From positions 186,001 to 250,000 of the forward strand of contig CAWGAE010000020.1 in the NCBI GenBank assembly GCA_963820395.1: DNA of 64,000 bases, read 5' to 3'. Numbering within the stretch: position 1 is the stretch's first letter; every line of letters starts with the position of its first letter. The DNA is from DATFVJ01 sp963820395. Lineage in GTDB: Bacteria; Actinomycetota; Actinomycetes; Streptosporangiales; Streptosporangiaceae. Shown here one piece after another: positions 9,195 through 16,733 of this stretch. The notes below the pieces were generated by a model that saw only the letters and a list, made by a program, of their open reading frames with translations, was not told the origin of the DNA and searched no databases. A program made the position numbers and the translations under genes.

Positions 9195-9485
9195 TCAGGC
9201 CGCGACTTGTTCGGTCGATGGCCCGGGGAGAGCGGCTGCGGCTCCGTGTTTGGCGGGGTCGTAGGGGACGCCGTCGAGCCAGCAGCGCCAGATGGCGCGG
9301 ATCCAGGCGCGGACGAGGACGCGCACGGCGTGGGGGTGGTCTTTGCCGCTGGCGCGGGCGGCGGCGTAGATGCCGGCGGCCCAGGGGCTGGCGCGGCGGC
9401 TGTTGTCGGCGAAGGTGGTGATCGCCTGGCGGAATCGCTTGTTGCAGGCCCAGCGGAAGCGCACGGCCCGGGCACTGGGAGTCCA
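9195..9485 (-). pseudogene. IS110-family transposase, C-terminal fragment
   Basis: Leftward peptide VRFRWACNKRFRQAITTFAD, NSRRASPWAAGIYAAARA, HAVRVLVRAWIRAIWRCWLD, PYDPAKHG is the C-terminal (transposase_20) part of IS110 proteins. The frame stays open to 9686 but that upstream part is unrelated, so the catalytic N-terminus is missing. A dead remnant abutting the replication module. Confidence 0.75.
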
Positions 9486-9694
9486 CGTCGTGAGCCTTTC
9501 CCTGATCGAGCTGGTCACCGATTTCGCCGGAACGATCCGGGCAGTCGATGCTCGTGCACCAGTGGCTCTGAGGAACCGCAGGGGGCCGGAGCCTGCCCGG
9601 ACCGGACGCGGTCCATCCCCTTCACGGTGCGGGCCGTCACCGGGCAGCCTCCAGAGAGAAGAGACAGCCATCGTCCAGGGCCTCACACGACGGG

Positions 9695-9945
9695 TCAGAG
9701 CCGTCGCTCGCGGCCGGAGACGACGCGTCGCCCCGGGCCTTGCACGACACGTCGACCGCCGCCGGCAGACGACGGCTCGCAGCCCGTGTAAATGGCCCAG
9801 GCCCGCCTGACCGCCCCGGAGCCGGGGAACAGGTCATCCAGGGTGTCCTCGGGCCCAGCGCCGAGCAGGGTGAAGATCCACCGGCACACCGCGACGGGCT
9901 TGGCGCCGACCACCCGGCCGGGCAGCGTATCCAGCGGCCCGACCC
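9695..9945 (-). pseudogene. DNA methyltransferase C-terminal fragment
   Basis: Leftward peptide PLDTLPGRVVGAKPVAVCRW, then IFTLLGAGPEDTLDDLFPGS, GAVRRAW. DLFPGSGAV is the SAM-binding motif I (D.F.GSG) of permuted N6-adenine/N4-cytosine methyltransferases, as in prophage-encoded proteins. No catalytic DPPY box is seen in the stretch that remains, so this is a truncated remnant. Confidence 0.5.
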
Positions 9946-10689
9946 CGTGTTACCGGCCTGTTTATCTGGCCACGGATCGGTGATCAACGGCAACGCTCAT
10001 TCGTGACGGGCTACCGGGACCGGCCGCCCGGCTTTCAGGAGCACGAAGCCAGCCGAGGCCCGTATGCGAGCAGACCGCCGCTAGTGCCTGCCCGGCGGTG
10101 GCCAGAAGTCGCTTCCGTGGCAGTTCATCACGGAGAGCGATTAGCCCTATCGGCCCGGCGAGCGCCGAGTTCGCGCAAATCGGCGAGTCTGTGCCCGGCG
10201 GCGATCGCTCTTGATACGCCGTGCACCGCGCGCAGAACACCCAGTTCTGGCGCCTACCCTAGGGGATGCCGCACCTCATCGCGGCATGTGCGCGCATCTC
10301 CGGCACCAGGCGGTCATGCATAATCATGCAGGCAGGTTGGCCAATTGCGAGGACGGTCGCGGCCGCCGCTTGCATCCTTGACCCATACCGGGCGGGACAT
10401 TGTGGACCGCAGCTGCACGCACACCTAGCCGCCGTTCGGCGCGGCTGTGCAAGGGTGGTTCGCTGCGAGCATCGCCGCCCGTAACAGGTCGATCTGCGTG
10501 AACCTGGCTGGATCCCGTCCGGCCTGCGCACCTCCGCCGGTGTGTGAAGCGATCTCCTGATCGCTAGCTCCGGAAGTAGCGCGCCTGCGCCAGCCGAGTG
10601 AGACCCCGGTCCAGACGGCACGTCCCGGCGGTCGGCATTCGCCCAGCGTGGTGGTGGCTGCTCACCCCGCGCAATGCCGATGTGCTGGT
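9946..10689. other. No gene recognised
   Basis: About 740 bp between the methyltransferase and transporter remnants. Open frames exist on both strands but none shows a family motif or a convincing ribosome-binding site; probably debris. Confidence 0.45.
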
Positions 10690-11170
10690 CCGTAACCGGC
10701 CGACCCTCGCTCGGCTCCCCTGTGCTGGTGACGGCGATGATGAGCATGCTGTTCCAGCCGGGTGCGTTGAGCGACACGGTCAGCCCGGCCCAGATCGTGT
10801 TTTGGGTGGCCTTTGCCGGCTTCTTCTTCGGCCTCACCTACGGGCTGCTCCAGATCGTCGGGGAGCTGGCGGTCTTCAGGCGCGAATACCGCTCTGGGCT
10901 AAGCGTGGCGCCTACGTCGCCTCCAAGATCGGCGTCCTGGTGCCGGTGCTGACCGTGGTGGCCGCCGTTCTCCTCGGCGTGCTGCGCGCGCTCGACCGGC
11001 TTCCCGCCGCTGGCTGGGACGTGTACGCGTCGCTGCTGGTCACGCTCGTGGTGCCTACGCTGACACCGTCTCCGGAACGGTCGCTAACCGCTGGCTGGTG
11101 CTCGCCGGGTTCGCCATGGTCTTCACGGCGGCCACGGTGTGGGTGCTGCGCCGTCGGTGCTTGCCCGCGC
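10690..11170 (+). pseudogene. ABC-2 type transporter permease, C-terminal remnant
   Basis: Three frame segments read as one membrane protein end: VTAMMSMLFQPGALSDTVSP, VFWVAFAGFFFGLTYGLLQI, VGELAVFRREYRSGL; then AYVASKIGVLVPVLTVVAAV, LLGVLRALDRLPAAGWDVYA; then LAGFAMVFTAATVWVLRRRC. This is the C-terminal permease part of FHA/ABC-2-type fusions, with the F-F-G-L and FRRE motifs. At least two frameshifts and no ATPase part, so it is a pseudogene. Confidence 0.6.
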
Positions 11171-11228
11171 ACACGGACGGCGATGAAGCGATCAACACCT
11201 CGGTAGCCAGGCCCGACGTCGTCCGCCG

Positions 11229-11411
11229 TCAGCTGTCCGCGGCATCGAGGCAGCGCTGGGCGTCGAGCGGTTGTCCGGCGATGGTGAATAGCTCCACCGC
11301 CCTGGCCAGCAGGCGGCCAGCGGCAGCGTCATGGCGTAGCTGATCCGCCGTTTGAGGGACCGTAGTGCCTCTTTGGGTGTCTGCCCTCCGCGGTCTTACG
11401 GTCGTAGTCAA
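11229..11411 (-). pseudogene. Possible C-terminal tail of a TPR/regulator protein
   Basis: Leftward peptide DQLRHDAAAGRLLARAVELF, TIAGQPLDAQRCLDAADS looks like the last TPR-like helices of a large ATPase regulator. Only about 50 residues remain and nothing upstream supports a full gene. Weak. Confidence 0.25.
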
Positions 11412-11660
11412 CGGCAGAGTGCAGGCCCCTGCCCTCCGGGGCTAGCGCCGAAATCGCCCGCAACATCTAGAACAACCCCCGCCCCGCGTCGCCATAGACC
11501 GGTTCTGATGCGAACCTGGCCAGGCCGTCCCAGTCAGCGACCGGCTTGCGGCACGGTCTCCGGCTGCTGACCGTCCTTGCACGGCACGTGCCGCCGACAG
11601 CCATGAATGCTTGCCGCGGGTAGCAGACCGGGGCCTGCCTGGCGGTAAGCGAGGCCGGGA

Positions 11661-11736
11661 GCCGAGATGAGAACCTCACCCAGGTATGGTTGATCGGTGC
11701 GTCCGGGCTGGCCGCAGGGTTAGTTCGCATCTCGGC
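11661..11736. repeat. 14-bp inverted repeat
   Basis: GCCGAGATGAGAAC at 11661-11674 is matched by GTTCGCATCTCGGC at 11723-11736 (13 of 14 pairs) around a 48-base loop. It stands in a gene-free stretch of about 480 bp (11412-11895) upstream of the 11896 gene and could be a small transposon remnant or a hairpin in RNA. Confidence 0.4.
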
Positions 11737-11883
11737 GCAAAATCGGCGCTCGGGAGCGGCGCTGGAGATGCCGCCTGGCGCGATTGGATCGTGCGTGGTT
11801 GCGGATCGGGTTTGGGGTAAGCGTGGGACAGCGCGCCACGTCGCGACGCAGCGTAGCGTGGAATCGGCGGAGGGGCGCTGCGC

Positions 11884-11895
11884 TAGAGTCACTCC
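11884..11895 (+). promoter_or_regulatory. Probable -10 box for a leaderless transcript
   Basis: TAGAGT at 11884-11889 ends six bases before the GTG at 11896. This spacing puts the transcription start at or next to the start codon, the pattern of leaderless actinobacterial genes, and there is no Shine-Dalgarno sequence. No good -35 was seen. Confidence 0.5.
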
Positions 11896-12513
11896 GTGAC
11901 GGACAACAACGACTGGCGCGTGACGATCTCGCTTCCCGGCCAGGCGCATGTCGAGCGGGCGCGGCGATCCTTCTCCGGGCACGAGGTAGAAGAAGATGTC
12001 CGCCGTCGGCTCGGCCGGAACGTCGCCGTCGGCGCGGGTGACTCACAGATCTTCCTGTATGCAGGGACCGAGATCGCCGCCAGGGAGGCTGAGCGGGTAG
12101 CCGGCGACGTGCTGGCCCGCCGCGACATCCAGGCGGAGTTCGCCTTGCACCGCTGGCATCCCATTGAGGAGGAGTGGGAGAAGCCGGACGTCGCCATGCC
12201 GCAGACCGAGGCCGAGCGCCAGGCGGAGCACCAGCGGCTTGAGGACGAGGAAACCGCCAAGTCCCTGGCAAGCGGGATCGCCCAATGGGAGGCGAGGGTT
12301 GAGTGTCGCTCGCACCGTGAGGCGGTCGCGCTGGCGAGCAAGCTGGGCAGTGAAGGCCGGGCGGTCGTGCGACGATGGAAATTCCTGGCCGTCGGTGCTA
12401 ACAACGAGGACGAAGCCAGGGAACTCGCCGAACAGATCAGGCGGGAGGCTTCGCCCGACGCTACGGTCCGCATCGAGCGTGCCGACGCGTTCGTGCCGTT
12501 CATGCCTTTCTGA
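11896..12513 (+). CDS. Conserved hypothetical protein, two related halves
   Basis: A protein of 205 aa starting with GTG at 11896. Two segments look alike: residues about 5-90 (WRVTISLPGQAHVERARRSF, then DSQIFLYAGTEIAAREAERV) and 131-205 (WEARVECRSHREAVALASKL, KFLAVGANNEDEARELAEQI). Each has a beta-strand/helix alternation of ferredoxin-like type, joined by a charged linker (EEEWEKPDVAMPQTEAERQA). No signal peptide or membrane segment. I recall similar cytoplasmic actinobacterial proteins without a known role. Intact, unlike most neighbours, and apparently leaderless. Confidence 0.75.
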   Translation: MTDNNDWRVTISLPGQAHVERARRSFSGHEVEEDVRRRLGRNVAVGAGDSQIFLYAGTEIAAREAERVAGDVLARRDIQAEFALHRWHPIEEEWEKPDVAMPQTEAERQAEHQRLEDEETAKSLASGIAQWEARVECRSHREAVALASKLGSEGRAVVRRWKFLAVGANNEDEARELAEQIRREASPDATVRIERADAFVPFMPF

Positions 12514-12667
12514 TTGTTTCACCACAAGCCTGTCAGCCGTCAGCCTTATCGGCGCTCGGCAGCACTCGCCAACCTGGGCGGCTCCCCAACGGTCTGGTCA
12601 CGCTCGGTGAGAGCCACCGGCGTTGGGTCGCACGCCCGCACCGCCTGATTGAAGTGCGTTTCTGGGT

Positions 12668-12907
12668 GTGTACGACGTAGCTGACGTGGCGTTCGAGCTG
12701 AGTCGTGAGATCCAGATCCAACAAGGCCCGGAGCTGCGGCTGCAGGTCTGCGACGACGGCGCGGGCCTGCCCGACGGCTGGCGCGCCGGGGTTTGCATCA
12801 CCGCGATGCGCGAACGCGCCGCCGAACTCGGCGGCGAGCTGGCGATCGGGCCCGGCCGGCCCGCGCGGCACCCGCCTCACCGCCCGCCTGCCGCTAAGGA
12901 GACCGCA
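12668..12907 (+). pseudogene. Sensor histidine kinase, ATPase-domain remnant
   Basis: ELRLQVCDDGAGLPDGWRAG, VCITAMRERAAELGGELAIG is the G1/G2 end of a NarL-type (HisKA_3) kinase ATPase domain. A frameshift near 12860 leads to GTRLTARLPLRRPQ, the usual final strand. The sensor and dimerisation parts are absent. The response-regulator gene follows directly, so a two-component operon once stood here. Confidence 0.7.
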
Positions 12908-13280
12908 GTGAGTGAGCCAATCCGGGTGCTCATCGCAGATGACCACCCGCTGTTCCGGGACGGCCTGGCCGGGCCTGCTGGCCGCGGCGCCCGGCACAGA
13001 CCTGGCAGGGGCGGCCGCCACCGGCACCGAGGCGGTCGAGCTGGCCCGCCACACCCAGCCCGATGTGGTGCTGATGGACCTACAGATGCCCGGGCTTACC
13101 GGCATCGAGGCGACCCGCCGCATCGTCGCCGGCAGCCCGCACATCGCGGTGGTCGTGCTGACCATGTTCGATGACGACGACTCGGTGTTCGCGGCGCTGC
13201 GCGCCGGGGCCCGCGGCTACCTGCTCAAAGGCGCCGACCAGGGCCTTGCACGGGTGCCAGGTGAAACGGCCGTGTTCTAA
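12908..13280 (+). pseudogene. NarL/LuxR-type response regulator, receiver domain only
   Basis: GTG at 12908 with AAGGAG about 7 bases before it. MSEPIRVLIADDHPLFRDGL, then a frameshift near 12975 to LLAAAPGTDLAGAAATGTEA, VVLMDLQMPGLTGIEATRRI (phospho-acceptor Asp), VVLTMFDDDDSVFAALRAGA and RGYLLKGAD (conserved Lys). After that the sequence is unrelated and ends at TAA, with no HTH output domain. Removing the IS1634 element at 13282 does not restore it, so truncation came first. Confidence 0.75.
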
Positions 13281-13281
13281 T
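13276..13281 (+). repeat. Target-site duplication TCTAAT, left copy (right copy 15261-15266)
   Basis: TCTAAT occurs immediately outside both 10-bp inverted repeats of the IS1634 element. A 6-bp duplication is within the range of this family and marks the insertion as recent enough to be intact. Confidence 0.85.
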
Positions 13282-15260
13282 CCGAACTTCCTATCACTCA
13301 GCGTAGTGTGGCTCTCCTCACCTGGAACTACGCCAAGTTAGCGCGCTAGACTCGCTAAATTGTAGGCACTAAAATAGTTGATATAGCACGGCGATTGCGG
13401 TAGACTTGCGGCATGTGCGCAGCTCAGGCGGCCCAGGGTGCGATGCACGTGGCGACAACCCGCAGGCACTACATCGCCAAGGACGGCGCCCGGCACGAAT
13501 ACGAAGCGCACCTGCTGCGCCGTTCATACCGCGACGGCCAGGGAAAATCACAGAAAGAAACGCTGGCCAATTTGTCGGAGCTGCCCGCAAGCTCGGTTGA
13601 CGCCATCCGGAAAACCCTGGCTGGCAAGACCCTCGTGGACGCGGAAAGCGAGATAACGATCGAGCGGTCGCTGAGCCACGGCGACGTGGCGGCGGTCTGC
13701 GCGATGACGCAGAAGCTCGGGATGACGAAGCTCCTCGGCCCGGAATGTCGCCAGCGGGACCTGGCCCTTGCATTGATTACCTCCAGGGTAGTGCGTCCGG
13801 GATCAAAACTATCTACCACCAGCTGGTGGAATGACACGACCCTGGGCGAGGACCTCGGAGTAGCCGACGCCGATCCCGACGAAGTATACGCTGCAATGGA
13901 CTGGCTGCTGACGCGGCAAGAAGACATCGAGGGACACCTTGCCCGGCGTCATATCACCCCGGGCGGGATCGCGATGTTCGACCTGTCATCGTCATGGGTC
14001 GAGGGGCATTGCTGCGAGCTCGCCGCCCGCGGGTATTCCCGCGACGGCAAGCGCGGCACCAAGCAGATCGAATACGGGCTGCTCACCGACGTCGAAGGCA
14101 GGCCGGTCGCGGTTCGCGTATTCCCGGGAAACACGTCAGATTCCAAGTCCTGCGCGGAGGCGATCTCCGTGGTCCGCGATAAATTCGGAATGAAAGAGCT
14201 GATCCTGGTCGGCGACCGCGGAATGCTCACGACGGCGCGGATCAGCGAGCTGCGCGGCATGGACGGCATGTCATGGATCACGGCCCTGCGAGCGCCCCAG
14301 GTCGCCGCGCTGGCCACCGACGGCGGCCCGCTGCAAATGTCCCTGTTCGACGAGCAGAATTTCGCCGAGATAACGCATCCAGATTACCCGGGTGAAAGGC
14401 TGGCCTGCTGCCGGAATCCGCTGCTCGCGGAGGAACGCGCGCGCAAGCGAGAGGAACTGCTGGACGCCACCGAGCGCGACCTGGAAAAGATCGCAGTGCG
14501 CGTCCGGGGCGGCCGGGGACGGCGGCTTAAAGGCAAAGACGCGATCGGCCTGGCGGTCGGCAAGGTAATAAAGAAACGAAAAGTCGCAAAACACTTCATC
14601 CTCGACATAGCCGATGACGCATTTACCTGGCAGCGGGACACGGAAAAGATCGAGGCGGAGAAGAGACTGGACGGAATCTACGTCATCCGGACTCCGGTCA
14701 AGAAGGAAGTCCTGGATACAGCCGGCACCGTGGCCGCGTACAAGAACCTGTCCCGCGTCGAGCGCGACTTCCGCACCATCAAAATCGACGACCTGGACCT
14801 CCGGCCGATCTACCACTACCTCGCGGCCCGCGTCCGCGCGCACATCCTGATCTGCATGCTCGCCGCATACGTTGTCTGGCACCTGCGCAAGGACCTCGCC
14901 CCGCTCACGTTCACCGACGAATGCATCCCGGAACGCGAGGATCCCGTCTCCCCGGCCCGGCGTTCCAGCGCAGCCAAAACCAAGGACCAGACGAAGAAAA
15001 CAGGCGAAGACCTGCCAGTGATGAAATTCCAGGATCTGCTAGACCATCTGGGTAGCCTGCGCCGGGAAAACACCGTCATAGCGGGCCAGCGCATGCAGAA
15101 GATCACGATTCCGACCCCGCTGCAGCGGCGCGTTTTCGAGCTGATCAAGACACCCGTGCCCGTGACCCTCGCAGGAGCCTGTAGGCACGAAGGAACCTGA
15201 GGCCACAGCCATAACCCCAGGTCACTCCGGGTTCTCCTACCCAAGATCACGGAAGTTCGG
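13282..15260 (+). mobile_element. Complete IS1634-family element, 1979 bp
   Basis: Ends are CCGAACTTCC (13282-13291) and its reverse complement GGAAGTTCGG (15251-15260), flanked by TCTAAT duplications. One long transposase gene fills it. The target was an already gene-poor stretch after the response-regulator remnant. Confidence 0.85.
13413..15200 (+). CDS. IS1634-family (IS4-type) transposase
   Basis: A protein of 595 aa. The DDE triad of the IS1634/COG5421 group is visible: D in AMFDLSSSWVEG, D in LILVGDRGMLTTARI and E in YKNLSRVERDFRTIK. HYIAKDGARHEYEAHLLRRS at the N-terminus is the usual start of the family. ATG 13413 is the first start; ATG 13443 is an alternative. No frame break, so probably functional. 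It codes A/T-richer third positions than its neighbours, fitting recent arrival. Confidence 0.92.
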   Translation: MCAAQAAQGAMHVATTRRHYIAKDGARHEYEAHLLRRSYRDGQGKSQKETLANLSELPASSVDAIRKTLAGKTLVDAESEITIERSLSHGDVAAVCAMTQKLGMTKLLGPECRQRDLALALITSRVVRPGSKLSTTSWWNDTTLGEDLGVADADPDEVYAAMDWLLTRQEDIEGHLARRHITPGGIAMFDLSSSWVEGHCCELAARGYSRDGKRGTKQIEYGLLTDVEGRPVAVRVFPGNTSDSKSCAEAISVVRDKFGMKELILVGDRGMLTTARISELRGMDGMSWITALRAPQVAALATDGGPLQMSLFDEQNFAEITHPDYPGERLACCRNPLLAEERARKREELLDATERDLEKIAVRVRGGRGRRLKGKDAIGLAVGKVIKKRKVAKHFILDIADDAFTWQRDTEKIEAEKRLDGIYVIRTPVKKEVLDTAGTVAAYKNLSRVERDFRTIKIDDLDLRPIYHYLAARVRAHILICMLAAYVVWHLRKDLAPLTFTDECIPEREDPVSPARRSSAAKTKDQTKKTGEDLPVMKFQDLLDHLGSLRRENTVIAGQRMQKITIPTPLQRRVFELIKTPVPVTLAGACRHEGT

Positions 15261-15266
15261 TCTAAT

Positions 15267-15960
15267 GCCTCGCCGAAGGGTGAGGCCGCCGTCGGGGGAG
15301 TCAGCGGCGTAGCGATGCCTGATGGGTCGGCTGTGGACGTGTCCACAGCTGGAGGTCTCGACGCGGATCGGCACCGGCCTGCTCGCGGCGGCACTGGGCC
15401 AGGTGCGCGCGGTGCCAGCGCGCTCACGGCGGCCCCAGCTGCCCGCAGCAGCCGGTTGGCCAGCTCCTCGGGGACCGCGGCCGTCACGGCTCATCCGGCT
15501 GGCCGGTTCCACCAGCACCTGAAGGGAATAGCCGTCGATTGCCGACCGGCAACCATATCGGCAGCGCGCGGGCGCCCGCGTCGTTGGCGAGTACGACCCG
15601 TCGTGGCCGAGCGCCTGCCGCTGTCCGACGCTCGCCGCGCACACGAACTACTCGACAGCGCGAGATCGAGGTGCGCACGATTGACGTGCTGACCGTTACA
15701 GTCGGCGTCGTCTCCGCGATCTGGATGTCCGACGACCTTGGCCTGCTTCGCCAGCTCGATGCCGCCACGCTGACGTGACAGCCACCGACCGGGGTCCGAG
15801 CGTGAGATGAAACGTGCGCGGCCGGCCAATCCGCGGCGAACGTCGAGGTTAAGAATCACCGGACGCCGTGATGACAGCGGCTCAGGCACGGCGTGGGGAC
15901 TGGGCAGGATCGCCAGGCGCCGTGATGACCGCGGCCGGGCTACCGCGCCAGGCTGGGGAC
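15267..15960. other. No gene recognised; short duplicated stretch before the methyltransferase gene
   Basis: About 690 bp of debris to the right of IS1634. Just before 15961, a motif containing CGCCGTGATGAC and CAGGCNNGGGGAC occurs twice (about 15864-15900 and 15918-15960), a local duplication overlapping the methyltransferase leader. No supportable gene. Confidence 0.45.
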
Positions 15961-16701
15961 ATGACGAATCGAACAGTTTTCCGTGACGGGATCCCTGCCG
16001 GCCGGGACGTGGCCGCCGGCTGGGAACGCTGGTGGACGGGGATCGACGGGACGCCCGGGGAGATCGTGTGGGATGCGGATCCCGCCGACCTCGCAGACGA
16101 CCTGGATCACTTCGCCGCCTTGTTCGGCGACCGGCTACCGGTGGTCGACCTCGGCTGCGGGAACGGGCGGCAGACGCGGTACCTTGGGCGCCACTTCCCT
16201 TCCGTGCTCGGCGCCGACGTCTCGGCCGCCGCCATCCGCCGGGCGCGTGCCGCCGCCAACCCCCAGAACGTCAGTTATCGCGTCCTTGACGTGCGGGATC
16301 CCGGCGAGGCGTCCAGGCTGCACGGCGAGCTGGGCGACGCGAACGTGTACATCCGCGGTGTCCTGCAAGCAGTGCCACCCGCCGCGCGCCCCCGGGCGGT
16401 CGAGACGATCGCGCGGCTGCTCGGTACCACGGGAACGTTGTTCGCCAAGGAGCTGCCCCCGCAAGCCTCGGCCTACTTCGCCGCCGTCGTCGAACAGCAC
16501 GGCATGTCAACCGGTCTCGCCCGGATTATGCGGCTCATACCTCCCGGGGAGATATCCGAACCAGACCTCGTGCGCCTGTTCCCCGCCGAGCGCTTCGATG
16601 TCAAGTCCACCGGAGCGAGCCACATTCGCACGGTCAACACCCTGCCCAACGGCGACCTGATCACGGTGCCGGCGATCTACGCCATCGTGCGGCCCCGCTA
16701 G
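15961..16701 (+). CDS. Class I SAM-dependent methyltransferase
   Basis: A protein of 246 aa (MTNRTVFRDGIPAGRDVAAG start). Motif I is VVDLGCGNGRQTRYLGRHFP, followed by the acidic end of strand 2 in SVLGADVSAAAIRRA and post-motifs ANVYIRGVLQAVPP and LLGTTGTLFAKELPP. It fits the methyltransferase_25/11 type acting on a small molecule; the substrate is unknown. The ATG at 15961 is preferred over earlier in-frame starts because the protein then begins with a family-like N-terminus. It is convergent with the LAL regulator, with a 32-bp gap. Confidence 0.85.
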   Translation: MTNRTVFRDGIPAGRDVAAGWERWWTGIDGTPGEIVWDADPADLADDLDHFAALFGDRLPVVDLGCGNGRQTRYLGRHFPSVLGADVSAAAIRRARAAANPQNVSYRVLDVRDPGEASRLHGELGDANVYIRGVLQAVPPAARPRAVETIARLLGTTGTLFAKELPPQASAYFAAVVEQHGMSTGLARIMRLIPPGEISEPDLVRLFPAERFDVKSTGASHIRTVNTLPNGDLITVPAIYAIVRPR

Positions 16702-16733
16702 GCGCGCTGAGCCGGCGGGCCAGCCGCGAGGAG

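Noticed and set aside
10259..10837. 192-codon frame on the - strand
   Set aside because: Low-complexity Arg/Pro/Ala translation, overlaps the ABC-2 permease remnant on the other strand; no motif.
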